In this document: positions 48,796 through 58,408 of the stretch, piece after piece
Layout of the letters: every line of letters begins with the position of its first letter
How positions within the stretch are numbered: the stretch's first letter is position 1
Assembly (NCBI RefSeq): GCF_000949295.1
Contig: NZ_JXYS01000029.1
Coordinates: 1-64,000, forward strand
Source of the DNA: Acidithrix ferrooxidans
GTDB taxonomy: Bacteria; Actinomycetota; Acidimicrobiia; Acidimicrobiales; Acidimicrobiaceae
Reading direction: 5' to 3'
Length of the DNA stretch: 64,000 nucleotides
Program-made: the position numbers and the translations under genes
The notes under the pieces: generated by a model
The model's database searches: none
Seen by the model: the letters and a program-made list of their open reading frames with translations, nothing else
What the model was told of the DNA's origin: nothing

Positions 48796-49911
48796 CTAAA
48801 GACCTATCTTTTGTGCGAGACGTTCACGATGATAGGAAGAATCCCCAAATAGCAACTGGGAAGCCTTTGCGCGCTTGAAATAAAGATGTGCGTCGTGCTC
48901 CCATGTGAAGCCAATTCCACCGTGAATCTGGATATTCTCAGCGGCAGCTTTGAAATAGGCATCTGAACAGAATGCCTTCGCCAAGGGAGCTGAAATCTCA
49001 AACTCTTCATTTTGCTCACTCGCCGCCCACGCTGCGTAATAGGCTGCCGACTTTGCTGATTCAACCTCGAGAAGTACATCAGCACACTTATGCTTTATCG
49101 CCTGGAAACTTCCAATCGGTCGCCCAAATTGGATTCTGGATTTAGCGTAATCCACAGCCATCTCCAAACAACGTGAGGCACCTCCAACCTGCTCGGCCGC
49201 CAAAGCGACTCCAGCTAGATCGAGAGTTGTTTCAATTGCTCTAGCAGATGCACCTTGAGTGCCAATCAACCGCGCTGGAGTACCATTGAACTCTATTGTG
49301 GCCATCTTTCGGGTTGAATCCAAGGTCACGATGGGAGTTATAGTCATGTTGGGGGCATCGGACTCTACAACAAGCATTGAAATGCCATCGGTGGTGCGAG
49401 CCACAACAATTATCTTGTCGGCGATGCTGCCATCAATCACATAACGCTTCTCGCCATTGATAACCCAAGACGAGTCGATAGCTGTAGCCGTCGTCGAGAT
49501 CCCATCCAGATCCCATCGACCATCCCCTTCGGTGATAGCCAAGGTTACCAAGGTCTCACCAGAGGCAATCGAAGGAAGAAGATCGGCCTTTGCCACCTCA
49601 TCATCACTTTGGAGAATCGCATTTGCTCCAAGCGCAACACTAGAAAAATAGGGGCCGCAAAAAAGCGCCCTGCCCATCTCCTCGAATACAACAGTCAACT
49701 CGAGTGGGCCAAATCCAGCGCCACCAAACTCTTCTGGAATCGCTAAGCTGCAAAGGCCCAGCTGATTATTTAAGATATCCCATACCTCACGGTCATATCC
49801 CTCTTGCGTCTCCATCTGCGCTCTGACGCTAGAAGTTGGCGATTTATCTTCCATAAAACGCCTAACCGACTTACGCAACTCTTCCTGTTCTTCAGAAAAT
49901 GCGAAATTCAT
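48796..49911 (-). CDS. Acyl-CoA dehydrogenase
   Basis: A FAD-dependent enzyme that introduces the alpha-beta double bond into acyl-CoA. Seen in order: FAFSEEQEELRKSVRRF at the start; the middle beta-domain with LAITEGDGRWDLDGI (about residue 132 of the long frame) and VINGEKRYVIDGSIADK; the C-terminal helical domain with DYAKSRIQFGRPIGSFQAIKH (conserved R and F); and QIHGGIGFTWEHDAHLYFKR. The catalytic Glu is usually near that last motif, here probably the Glu of WEHD. I start at ATG 49911 because GGGGATGAG directly precedes it; a longer ATG at 49977 adds 22 residues unlike the family. Confidence 0.9.
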   Translation of the reverse strand: MNFAFSEEQEELRKSVRRFMEDKSPTSSVRAQMETQEGYDREVWDILNNQLGLCSLAIPEEFGGAGFGPLELTVVFEEMGRALFCGPYFSSVALGANAILQSDDEVAKADLLPSIASGETLVTLAITEGDGRWDLDGISTTATAIDSSWVINGEKRYVIDGSIADKIIVVARTTDGISMLVVESDAPNMTITPIVTLDSTRKMATIEFNGTPARLIGTQGASARAIETTLDLAGVALAAEQVGGASRCLEMAVDYAKSRIQFGRPIGSFQAIKHKCADVLLEVESAKSAAYYAAWAASEQNEEFEISAPLAKAFCSDAYFKAAAENIQIHGGIGFTWEHDAHLYFKRAKASQLLFGDSSYHRERLAQKIGL

Positions 49912-50081
49912 CTCATCCCCATTCGTAGGCTTCCTATAAAACCATTTGATGCCAAACCAAAACCCAAATCTAGCCAAAGTTCAATACAAATGTGTGGTAA
50001 TTGCTAATTGAGACCTAGATTTATAAAAACACTACCACATGGTCCAAAGTATCGACATTGAAAGAGTGCAGGAATAAAGCC

Positions 50082-50702
50082 ATGACACCATCCCTTATCA
50101 AGCTCTATCAGGACTCCGCCTTTAACTTATACAAATGCGTAGTAGGTCCACTTGACAACAACGTCTACATTCTGCAATGCCGCGACAGTGGCGAATCAGT
50201 CCTTATTGATGCAGCAAATGAAGATGACTACCTTCAACAGCTTTGCGAAACCTATAACGTTCGAAATGTTCTAGAGACCCATGGCCACGATGACCATATC
50301 GCAGCGGTGCCAGCGCTTAGAGATGCGGGGTATAACGTTGCCATCTCCGCCCAGGATTCATCCATGCTCAAATCTTACGACCAAATATTAATTGATGAAG
50401 CTATCATCACCATCGGAAGACTCAAGGTAGAGGTTATTCACACTCCCGGCCACACTCCAGGCTCCTTAAGCTTTCACCTTCAAGATAGCCCACTACTTTT
50501 CTCTGGAGATACATTATTTCCAGGAGGACCCGGCGCTACACACTTTCCTGGAGGTAACTTCCAAGAGATAATCAATTCAATCGAACGAAAGCTATTCGCA
50601 AGATTTGACGGAACAACGATAGTATTACCCGGTCACGGTGAAAATACCACCATCGCAAATGAAGCTCCAAATCTCAACGAATGGATCTCAAGAGGCTACT
50701 GA
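50082..50702 (+). CDS. Metallo-beta-lactamase-fold hydrolase
   Basis: The zinc motif is ETHGHDDHIAAV (HxHxDH, about residue 75), the second His lies in HTPGHTPGSLSF (about 130), the bridging Asp in FSGDTLF (about 149), and the last His in VLPGHGENTT (about 187). The pattern and size fit the glyoxalase II-like/hydroxyacylglutathione hydrolase branch. The thiol ester substrate is unknown; in a mycothiol organism it could be a mycothiol adduct (inference). The ATG at 50082 has AGGA eight bases upstream and is preferred over the earlier TTG. Confidence 0.85.
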   Translation: MTPSLIKLYQDSAFNLYKCVVGPLDNNVYILQCRDSGESVLIDAANEDDYLQQLCETYNVRNVLETHGHDDHIAAVPALRDAGYNVAISAQDSSMLKSYDQILIDEAIITIGRLKVEVIHTPGHTPGSLSFHLQDSPLLFSGDTLFPGGPGATHFPGGNFQEIINSIERKLFARFDGTTIVLPGHGENTTIANEAPNLNEWISRGY

Positions 50703-50979
50703 CCCAAACCGCCAATGACCCTATCAATTCATGCACAGTCTGACAAAGCGAACAAAAGGTTACGGGTCGTTTACGAAAAGGTTAATTTCGCCAATGAAAT
50801 TTCGATAGTCGCATTCACATAAAGTCGCAAAAGAATAACAGTAATAAAATTGTAGGTAACAATTAAAATTCGCTCGAAAATCTTAAGATAAGGCGTATAT
50901 CCTAACTAACTCATAGAAACAACCCTGATTTTCGAATTAGCCCTTAATTACGCACCGATTTCTACTAAAGAAGGAAACA

Positions 50980-51570
50980 TTGAAGACCGGTAATAACGCT
51001 ACAATAGCAACAATATTCAATCGACGATCGAGTGGCAAACTCAACCCACCGGGACCAAGCGAAGCAGAATTGATTACAATACTTCGAGCCGGAGCTGCAG
51101 CACCAGATCACAAATTGACCAGACCCTTTTGGTTTATCGTCTTTGAAGGTGACGCACGCCTTGAATTCGGAGAAGTCTTAGCCGAATCTATGACTCGTCG
51201 CAGTTTAGCCTTAGGCATCGAACCAACTCAAGGTCAAATCACAAAAGAAAAGACAAAATTCCTAAGAGCACCCCTAGTCATTGCGGTCGCTGCCAAAAAA
51301 CACCCCGAGATAGTCCTACCCGATGAAGAGTTAATTTGCGCCGGTGCCGCAGCCGCACAAAATATGCTACTAGCAGCAACTTCTTTCGGCTACGGTTCGA
51401 TGTGGCGCAGCGGCGATGTCCTCTTTGATCCATTCATAAAAGAGGCGCTCGGATTAGCAAAAACAGATTATCTTATAGGTTTCCTCTATTTTGGATCCTA
51501 CAAAGACGGTATCGCCCCAGAGCCAAACGATCCGGAACTAAGCGATATCGTATCGAAGTGGGAGTCATAG
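50980..51570 (+). CDS. Nitroreductase family protein
   Basis: An FMN-dependent oxidoreductase of about 196 residues. The FMN-binding NRRSSGKLNPPGPSE (about residue 13) and AAAPDHKLTRPFWFIV (about 36) segments match the short YdjA-like nitroreductases, followed by AAAAQNMLLAATSFGYGSMWRSGD (about 127), the dimer/FMN block. The start is TTG with GAAGGA five bases upstream. It ends 58 bp before sufC on the same strand. The physiological substrate is unknown. Confidence 0.85.
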   Translation: MKTGNNATIATIFNRRSSGKLNPPGPSEAELITILRAGAAAPDHKLTRPFWFIVFEGDARLEFGEVLAESMTRRSLALGIEPTQGQITKEKTKFLRAPLVIAVAAKKHPEIVLPDEELICAGAAAAQNMLLAATSFGYGSMWRSGDVLFDPFIKEALGLAKTDYLIGFLYFGSYKDGIAPEPNDPELSDIVSKWES

Positions 51571-51628
51571 GTATTATTACTATCTAGATAGGGAAAATAT
51601 CTACCAACAGCCACTATTATTTAAAAAC

Positions 51629-52375
51629 ATGGCTTTCCCTCTCTTCGAACTTCGCGATCTACACGTCAGCACTGACGATGACAAAGAAATCCTCAAAGGC
51701 GTGAACCTCACGATACCCATCGGTGAGGTTCACGCGCTCATGGGACCAAATGGCTCAGGAAAGACCACTTTGGCCTCAGCCCTTCTGGGTCACCGAGGGT
51801 ATCGCATAACCTCGGGGTCGATCTTGTTCCACGGTGAAGATATCACCGAATGGAGTACTGACGCCCGAGGAAAAGCCGGGATCTTCCTAGCATTTCAATA
51901 TCCTGAAGCCATTAGCGGCGTCTCGGTAGTGCAGTTCCTACGCCAGGCCATGAGTGCTCGTAGAGGGGTAGATGTATCGGCCCTTGAAGTACGCTTTGAA
52001 ATGCTCGATTGGATGGATCGCCTTGGAATGGACCCGTCCTTCGCTGAACGTTATCTAAACGAAGGATTTTCAGGCGGCGAAAAAAAGCGCAATGAAGTCC
52101 TCCAGCTTGCCCTTTTGAATCCCGATTTCGCAATATTAGATGAAACCGACTCGGGCCTCGATATCGACGCACTTAGAGTCGTATCTAGAGGTATCAATGA
52201 AGTGCGCTCAATCAATCCGAATCTGGGAGCCTTATTAGTAACGCACTACCAGCGTTTTCTCGACGAGGTACATCCAGATAAAATTCACATCCTTATCGAT
52301 GGAAAGATAATCGCTAGTGGTGGCATGGAGATCGTAGAAACCCTAGAAATAAGCGGCTACGAAGGATGGAGATAA
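51629..52375 (+). CDS. sufC: Fe-S cluster assembly ATPase SufC (copy 1)
   Basis: This 248-residue ATPase of the SufBCD scaffold has Walker A GPNGSGKTT (about residue 36), the Q-loop FLAFQYPEAISGVSV, the SufC-type signature GFSGGEKKRNEV (about 149), Walker B FAILDETDSGLD (about 171) and the H-loop LVTHYQRFL. It overlaps sufS by 10 bp and forms sufC-sufS-sufU. In most actinobacteria SufC follows SufB and SufD, which are missing here. A second, different sufC lies at 60180. Confidence 0.92.
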   Translation: MAFPLFELRDLHVSTDDDKEILKGVNLTIPIGEVHALMGPNGSGKTTLASALLGHRGYRITSGSILFHGEDITEWSTDARGKAGIFLAFQYPEAISGVSVVQFLRQAMSARRGVDVSALEVRFEMLDWMDRLGMDPSFAERYLNEGFSGGEKKRNEVLQLALLNPDFAILDETDSGLDIDALRVVSRGINEVRSINPNLGALLVTHYQRFLDEVHPDKIHILIDGKIIASGGMEIVETLEISGYEGWR

Positions 52376-53646
52376 CACAAATGGGGACTCTACCGGAGAT
52401 GCCGAATTTAAATGAATTGAGTTTCGATCCAAAGGTAATCAAAAAAGATTTCCCCATATTTTCCCAAAACCGAGATAAGCCGCTTGTCTTTTTAGATTCC
52501 GGAGCATCTTCACAAAGACCCACGTCAGTACTAGACGCCATGGACGACTACTACCGCACCACACACGCCAACGTCCATCGGGGAGTTTACGCTCTAGCTG
52601 AAGAGGCGACAAACCGCTATGAAGCCGCCCGCCTAAAAATCGGTAACTTTATAGGTGCGCCCAATCCATCCAAAGAGATTGTCTTCTCAAAGAACTCAAC
52701 CGAATCACTAAATCTAATTGCCAATTCGCTTGGTCACGGTTACTTGCACGCAGGTGACAAGGTCGTCCTAACCAAAATGGAACACCACGCTAATCACGTT
52801 CCCTGGATCATGCTTGCATCTTATCTTGGTATAAAACTAGAATTCATCGACCACGATGAACAAGGTCGCCTTATCCTAGATAACTTAGATCAAACATTAG
52901 ATGGCGCCAAAGTCGTATCGCTCACTCTCGCCTCAAACGTGCTAGGAACGATTACTCCTTTTAGTCAGATAGCTCAAGTCGCTCACAGTTATGGTGCAAT
53001 TGTCGTTGGGGATGCCTCTCAATATGTGCCACATATGCCCTTAAACGTAAAAGAGCTTGGTGCTGACTTGGTAGCATTCACTGGTCATAAGATGCTCGGA
53101 CCAACAGGTGTTGGCGTGCTATGGGGAAATCTCAAAACCCTTGAATCGATGCCGCCCTTCTTAGGAGGTGGCGACATGATCGCCGATGTACGCCTTGAAA
53201 GCTATACCCCTAATGAACTTCCATATAAATTTGAAGCGGGGACACCACCAATCGCTGAAGTCATTGGCTTAGGAGCAGCCGTTGACTACTTGAATAATCT
53301 TGGTATGCAAAATATCGCTAATCACGATCGAGCAATAATGAAGATTGCTCTCGAAAAAATCAATGATCGCTTTGGAGACACCATCAAGATTTATGGTCCA
53401 AAAGACTACAAGGAGCGCTCCGGCTGCATCTCGTTTAGCTTTGAAAACGTGCACCCCCACGACATATCACAAATACTCGACCTCCATGGCGTGTGCGTAC
53501 GAGCTGGCCACCATTGTGCAAAGCCATTGATGCGTGAATTGGGTGTAGCAGCAACGGCTCGAGCCTCATTTCATATCTACAACGACGAAGATGACGTCGA
53601 CGCACTGGTAGAGGCGCTTGCCGAAGCACAGCGCTACTTTAGCTAA
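52366..53646 (+). CDS. sufS: Cysteine desulfurase SufS
   Basis: A PLP enzyme that removes sulphur from cysteine and passes it to SufU. The N-terminal FLDSGASSQRPTSVLDAM (about residue 43), the PLP-contact FSKNSTESLNLIA (about 106), the PLP Lys in AFTGHKMLGPTG (about 230), and the persulphide Cys in VCVRAGHHCAKPLMRELG (about 375) are all present. The length of 426 is typical of SufS. It overlaps sufC upstream and sits 79 bp before sufU, so the three belong together. Confidence 0.94.
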   Translation: MEITQMGTLPEMPNLNELSFDPKVIKKDFPIFSQNRDKPLVFLDSGASSQRPTSVLDAMDDYYRTTHANVHRGVYALAEEATNRYEAARLKIGNFIGAPNPSKEIVFSKNSTESLNLIANSLGHGYLHAGDKVVLTKMEHHANHVPWIMLASYLGIKLEFIDHDEQGRLILDNLDQTLDGAKVVSLTLASNVLGTITPFSQIAQVAHSYGAIVVGDASQYVPHMPLNVKELGADLVAFTGHKMLGPTGVGVLWGNLKTLESMPPFLGGGDMIADVRLESYTPNELPYKFEAGTPPIAEVIGLGAAVDYLNNLGMQNIANHDRAIMKIALEKINDRFGDTIKIYGPKDYKERSGCISFSFENVHPHDISQILDLHGVCVRAGHHCAKPLMRELGVAATARASFHIYNDEDDVDALVEALAEAQRYFS

Positions 53647-53725
53647 TCATAAAAGCCACCCGCCAAAGGCAATCACCCAAAAGGGGCCATTGCAATACGA
53701 CGATTAGACTCTTAATCGATAAATT

Positions 53726-54214
53726 TTGAATGAAGGTACGAAGGAAATGCAGGGATTAGAGGATCTATACAGGGAGATCATCCTTGACCACTACAAGAAC
53801 CCAAGAAATTCAGGAACATTGGAATCGCCACCGGCACTGAAGAATGAGGGTTACAATCCGCTATGTGGTGATGAAGTTACCATCTATGTAAATTGGGATG
53901 GTGACAAGATAGCCGATATAAAAATGGCTGGACAGGGTTGTTCGATCTCTCGCTCCTCAGCCTCGCTTATGACAATCTCCGTAAAAGGCAAATCCTTAGA
54001 GGAGGCCCGGGGAGTAATTAAGACCTTTAAATCTCTACTATCTCTTGCAGATGATCATGAAACAGTAGAGATTCAAACCAACGAAGACCTAAGGGCTCTA
54101 GGCGAACTAGCCGCGCTTCAGGGTGTGGTGAAATTCCCAGTTCGCATCAAATGTGCGACCCTCGCTTGGAACACATTTTCTCAAATTCTAGATGAGATAG
54201 ATGCGACCATTTAA
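53726..54214 (+). CDS. sufU: Fe-S assembly sulphur-transfer protein SufU
   Basis: SufU is the zinc-dependent sulphurtransferase partner of SufS in actinobacteria and firmicutes. The three conserved Cys and Asp are seen: DHYKNPRN (about residue 20), YNPLCGDEVT (about 45, C and D), AGQGCSISRSSAS (about 72) and RIKCATLAWNTF (about 146). The start is TTG at 53726 or ATG at 53747, which has AAGGA close by; the second gives MQGLEDLY, the usual start. It is the last gene of the sufC-sufS-sufU set. Confidence 0.92.
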   Translation: MNEGTKEMQGLEDLYREIILDHYKNPRNSGTLESPPALKNEGYNPLCGDEVTIYVNWDGDKIADIKMAGQGCSISRSSASLMTISVKGKSLEEARGVIKTFKSLLSLADDHETVEIQTNEDLRALGELAALQGVVKFPVRIKCATLAWNTFSQILDEIDATI

Positions 54215-54898
54215 CCCTAGGCGGCTTAGTCATTCCTAAATAAGGTCTATGGCCACCGAATACACCCAACCAACTGAAATACCTAAATTCATTGGAAAAA
54301 CTAAAAATAAATGCTAATCAAAGGTGGCTAAGGACTAAGATAACTTTGCTCTTGTCTCCGATAAGTTTGGCTATTTCGAGACAGCTGTGTCCTTGGGCTC
54401 CTAATTTCTAATCAATTCATTGATGGCCTAACCTTTGGCATTTGATGACTCCCGGGTGGTTTTGAACGTTCCAATATAAGGCTTACTGGGGTGGTCAATT
54501 TAATGTTACTGGCAACAGATACACCCCAATTGGCCCGGAAATAAAAGTCCGAGTCGGCACATCTCCAATCCGTCAAACGTTGGTCGCTAGATCAACGTAA
54601 GGCATACACCCCAGGTTCACGGTCGCAAGGCCAGAGCCCAAAGTAGCACCCCGAACCGGGTCCTGTCTGATTTATCTCAGACCAGCGCAAGCCAATAACT
54701 AGCAACCTCACCTACCAGTATCAATTCCTCGATACCCGACCAGATGTTCGTGGTGGCGTGATGGACGGCATGTGAGGCAACCTCAACCAAACGATAGGGG
54801 CCAGAAGCCACGTCCGTAAAGGCAGGGAGGGTTCGAAGCCGTGACTAGAACCCAGATAGTTCACGAGTAAAACCACGCTAAAGCCGAAAGGCTGGAGC
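54215..54898. other. Gene-free region with a GC-richer, structured half
   Basis: No gene seen. From about 54590 to 54890 the base composition is clearly more GC-rich than its surroundings. It contains hairpin-forming pieces, for example GGGTTC/GAACCC at 54828-54852 and GCC-GAAA-GGC at 54883-54892. It could be a structured RNA or an old mobile-element remnant; I could not assign either. Confidence 0.4.
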
Positions 54899-54930
54899 TA
54901 AAATAGCTACATTGCAACCAACGTAGCTAT
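54899..54930 (-). terminator. Terminator of the phosphodiester glycosidase gene
   Basis: On the minus strand ATAGCTAC...GTAGCTAT arms extend into a 12-bp stem (one G-U pair) with a GTTG loop and then TTTTAG. It lies just after the stop at 54947. Confidence 0.85.
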
Positions 54931-54946
54931 CTCGCTCGGTATAATT

Positions 54947-56170
54947 TCAACCAGCTGGCACGCTTGAGGTTGTAGATGACGATGTCTGAGGAATTACATG
55001 CCCATTTGCATCCGTAGGCCGAGCAAAGGCGGCAATAAAGTCTCGAGCGGTACCTTCAAAGTAGCGAGCAGGCGGCCGCAGCATATTGTAGACCAGACGG
55101 GATCCATTACTAGGTAACGCTAGACCGTTATTTGTCGATGGATTGAAATAGAAGAAGTTGGTCCAAGTGGAGTTGATATCCATCTCCATAGCGCGAACGG
55201 CCCCTGCCCTAATGAGAATGTTCGCCAAGTTGGCAGTACTAAGACCCGCTCCTGCTGCATAGATTATCGCTCCGTTAGCCGTCACACCGACTCCAGACCG
55301 CCAAACCAAAACAGCATTCCCAACAGTTGCCCCCCAAATGAGAAAGTTATTGGAGTAGACCGCAGGATTAACTTTCCCATTATCGACAATCAATGATAGA
55401 TTCTGTCGCACAGACGCCACATCTGAAGTTAGCGTCTGATCTCTACCCCACTGCACGACATTGGCAGTACCATTTTTATAGATTACAAAAGACGCTGCGC
55501 CATTTACTAACGGATAGACCTGACGACCCTCAGAATACCAGCCGCCCTTGGCATCCTGCATTCTAAAGCCCGCGTTGAAGGCAGCGACCAAGCTTTGCTC
55601 TTCTGTCGTGGAAAATGGGGCCATGTAGGTCCATGGTCCATGACCTGGCTCTGCCGCCCCTGCAAAAAGGGTAAACGAGAGCAAATTCGGATCCATCCAT
55701 GCCACTCCAGCCACAAGGGATGTATAGACCGTAGAAGGACGAATGGTCGTGGTGTAAAGACCAGCCACCCCGCCGATCAATCTACCCTGAGGCTGCCAAA
55801 CGCCTTCTCCAGCTATAGACGGAGATACGAATGGAACCAAAGATTTAGGTGGGGGCAGATGGGCAGGACCCTTAGCTATAGTTGTAGTCGTAGACTTCGT
55901 CACCTTGGCAATCGCCCCGGCTGGTGGTTTGCCACCTACTGGTGGCTTGTTGTGGCTATACCAGAAGTTCTCTGCATAGCGAACAATAGAAGCTCCACCG
56001 TGACCACGAATCCACTCAACTGTCTTTACCCCCAAGCTACTACTACCAGGGGCAGTAAGGGCTGTTCCATAAGACCACGCTACGGTGGATATGAGAATTG
56101 CCCCAACTAAGACTATTGAAATTCTAAAATATCTTGGTCGAAAACGTCTACGGCTATAGGTTCTTTGCAT
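54947..56170 (-). CDS. Phosphodiester glycosidase family protein
   Basis: The N-terminus has a basic stretch and a membrane anchor/signal (IVLVGAILISTVAW, about residues 19-32), followed by a Pro-rich spacer. The catalytic domain matches the NAGPA-like fold: MDPNLLSFTLFAGAAEPG near 155, AAFNAGFRMQDAKGGWYSEG near 193, SLIVDNGKVNP near 258, and the acidic MEMDINSTWTNF near 325. Members cleave GlcNAc-phosphodiesters or related cell-wall sugars. Here a secreted or membrane-attached envelope role is inferred from the N-terminus. It is downstream of the histidine kinase gene (105 bp) on the same strand. Confidence 0.85.
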   Translation of the reverse strand: MQRTYSRRRFRPRYFRISIVLVGAILISTVAWSYGTALTAPGSSSLGVKTVEWIRGHGGASIVRYAENFWYSHNKPPVGGKPPAGAIAKVTKSTTTTIAKGPAHLPPPKSLVPFVSPSIAGEGVWQPQGRLIGGVAGLYTTTIRPSTVYTSLVAGVAWMDPNLLSFTLFAGAAEPGHGPWTYMAPFSTTEEQSLVAAFNAGFRMQDAKGGWYSEGRQVYPLVNGAASFVIYKNGTANVVQWGRDQTLTSDVASVRQNLSLIVDNGKVNPAVYSNNFLIWGATVGNAVLVWRSGVGVTANGAIIYAAGAGLSTANLANILIRAGAVRAMEMDINSTWTNFFYFNPSTNNGLALPSNGSRLVYNMLRPPARYFEGTARDFIAAFARPTDANGHVIPQTSSSTTSSVPAG

Positions 56171-56275
56171 TATTCCACTTCTCGCTAATTTCTATTAGCT
56201 GAAAATCTTCATACCGACTGTAGCTGATTCAATAAAAGCCACAGGGCAAAAACTACCTACTACAACATAAATGGT

Positions 56276-57877
56276 CTACGTATGAATTTGCTGAATTGAC
56301 TCAACATCAAGGTCTGCAAAGTCTGGATCTATAGGAAGATGCAGTATAAACTCCGCTCCCCCTAATTCAGCAGGTTCAGCCGATACTTCAATTGTACCCT
56401 GATGAAGTTCAACCAACGCAGCGACGATCGACAGACCTAGCCCTGACCCGCCACTAATTCGCGCGCGATCTTCATCAACCCTGTGAAACCTCTCGAAGAC
56501 TTTCTCTCTCATCTCAGGTGCTATGCCCGGCCCATCGTCTCCGATGCGTAACTCAACGCTAGCCTCTCCATGGTAATCAATAGTTCTTAGACCAATCGAA
56601 ATCGTAGATCTCGAATGGCGAGCAGCGTTTTCGAGTAAATTCCGGATGACACGTATTATTTGATCCCTATCTGCCCTAACTCGCGCCGCGCTCACCCTAG
56701 TGGCATCCACGATCTTCTGATTGTGGATTCGAACCCGTCGAGCCTCTGCGGAGATAATCTCATCTAGATCTACCGACTCTAGGGATGGTCGAATCACCTT
56801 TTCGTCGAGCTTGGCCAAGGTCAACAAATCTGCCACAATCCGCTGCATTCTCTGAGCTTCATCCAGCGCTGCATTCAAGGACTGAGGTATATCGGTGGCT
56901 TCTGGATGCAAAAGCGCCACCTCAAGTTCGGCCCGAATCGACGATATGGGACTTCTCAGCTCATGAGATGCGTCAGAGACGAACTGACGTTGACGCTCAG
57001 TCGAGACCTCAATTCGATCGAGCATTGCATTCATCGTAAAAGCAAGGGCCGCTATCTCATCTTTTGTTTGTGGAACAAAGACTCGCCGATGCAGATTGGA
57101 ACCGGAGATATCGCTAACTTCACTTCTGATCTTCTCAACCGGAGAAAGAGCTAGTCCTGTAACAAACCAAACGATCAATCCAACCAGTATCACCAAAAGT
57201 GGAAAGACAACAAAGAGCGACGTCTCAATAGCATTAATTGACTGTTCTCGCGAGGCTAACGAAGCCCAGACAAAGACATAGACCTTAGCGCTAGCAAGCT
57301 TTTGATTCCCTGCGGCAGGACCTATCTCCTTTTTTGTAGTAAGAACTGGAGTCTCAGATCGCTCTGGAAGTCCTATATCCGGAGTAGCTCCCGATGAGAA
57401 CTTCACAATACTGAGTCCCTCGCTTGAAACCGGAACTGCAGCACCTACTATAACTCCGTTTGAATCACGAACAAAACGGCGATGAAGATTCGAAGCTGGA
57501 GGCGTATAGGTCAAGTTGACGGCACCTTGAGCCGGCGGAATCTTAGTGATTGGACCCAATCCGCTAAAATTTCCAGTTGATGCTACTACGCGTCCCTGGG
57601 AATCAATGATTTGAACTCCCAAATCTCCCCGAGGAGCCGGCAATGGATTAAGAATATCCCTGCTGTGGAGCATAATAGATACAGTACCGAGCTCCGTGCG
57701 AGCTAAGTTCATGGCCGCCTGATCGAAGGCATCTAACGTATTACGAAGTAATACAACTCCAGCCAAAAAAAGGGCCAGAGAGACTACTAGAACTGCCGCA
57801 AACGTTGTCCGTGCACGTACGGACCTATAAAAGGATCGAGTCTTAGCCTTAACTTCGTTTTGTATCTTTCGATCCAT
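56276..57877 (-). CDS. Two-component sensor histidine kinase
   Basis: A membrane kinase with a basic N-tail, TM1 (about residues 24-46), an extracytoplasmic sensor region of about 160 residues, TM2 (about 225-247), a HAMP linker (LSPVEKIRSEVSDISGSNLHRR), the H-box FVSDASHELRSP (about residue 303), the N-box NLLENAARHS, the G1 box DDGPGIAPE and the G2 box GGSGLGLSIV. The length of 533 fits an OmpR-partner kinase. The response regulator lies upstream on the same strand but 531 bp away. The signal sensed is unknown. Confidence 0.92.
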   Translation of the reverse strand: MDRKIQNEVKAKTRSFYRSVRARTTFAAVLVVSLALFLAGVVLLRNTLDAFDQAAMNLARTELGTVSIMLHSRDILNPLPAPRGDLGVQIIDSQGRVVASTGNFSGLGPITKIPPAQGAVNLTYTPPASNLHRRFVRDSNGVIVGAAVPVSSEGLSIVKFSSGATPDIGLPERSETPVLTTKKEIGPAAGNQKLASAKVYVFVWASLASREQSINAIETSLFVVFPLLVILVGLIVWFVTGLALSPVEKIRSEVSDISGSNLHRRVFVPQTKDEIAALAFTMNAMLDRIEVSTERQRQFVSDASHELRSPISSIRAELEVALLHPEATDIPQSLNAALDEAQRMQRIVADLLTLAKLDEKVIRPSLESVDLDEIISAEARRVRIHNQKIVDATRVSAARVRADRDQIIRVIRNLLENAARHSRSTISIGLRTIDYHGEASVELRIGDDGPGIAPEMREKVFERFHRVDEDRARISGGSGLGLSIVAALVELHQGTIEVSAEPAELGGAEFILHLPIDPDFADLDVESIQQIHT

Positions 57878-58408
57878 TGCCAGCTTGACACCACTTTTTC
57901 ACACACGTCTAGATGACTTTTCAAAACAAATCAACCTAGAGCCACCGAGCTACGACCTCCCCAAAAAAGAGATGGATCCCAGCTACGGAATCAACCAACT
58001 CTAAACCAAAAAAACACATTGGCACGTAAGATCTAAAACAAAAAATATAGTCAACATCCAGAAAGCGCCAACACGCTCAGAAAGTCAGACCTGCACCAAA
58101 GACAAAGCTCCAGGTCTCTAAATCAAGCCACAGCGCAAACCGTATCCGCGGTAAAAAAGCGTTGACTAAAAGCTCCAGCGACGATAAGCAACAGAATCCA
58201 TACAGATGCTAACGGATGAAGATCGGCTGAACTTTAGGTGAGATGACGCCTGAGACCTGTCCTGGATATAACGCCCAGGGATCATTGGGCTACTTTTAAG
58301 CGCAAACCTCCCTGAATGTAAACTGTGATTTAAAGCCAGAACGCAAATCACCGACAAAGACGAAACACACAAACAAACAGGCCAATCGAAGTGCGCCAAG
58401 CAGGCAAA
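57878..58408. other. Unusually long gap between response regulator and kinase
   Basis: No gene is convincing; a 77-codon minus frame at 58166-58399 has no recognisable feature. A separate promoter for the kinase is likely here. Confidence 0.4.
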
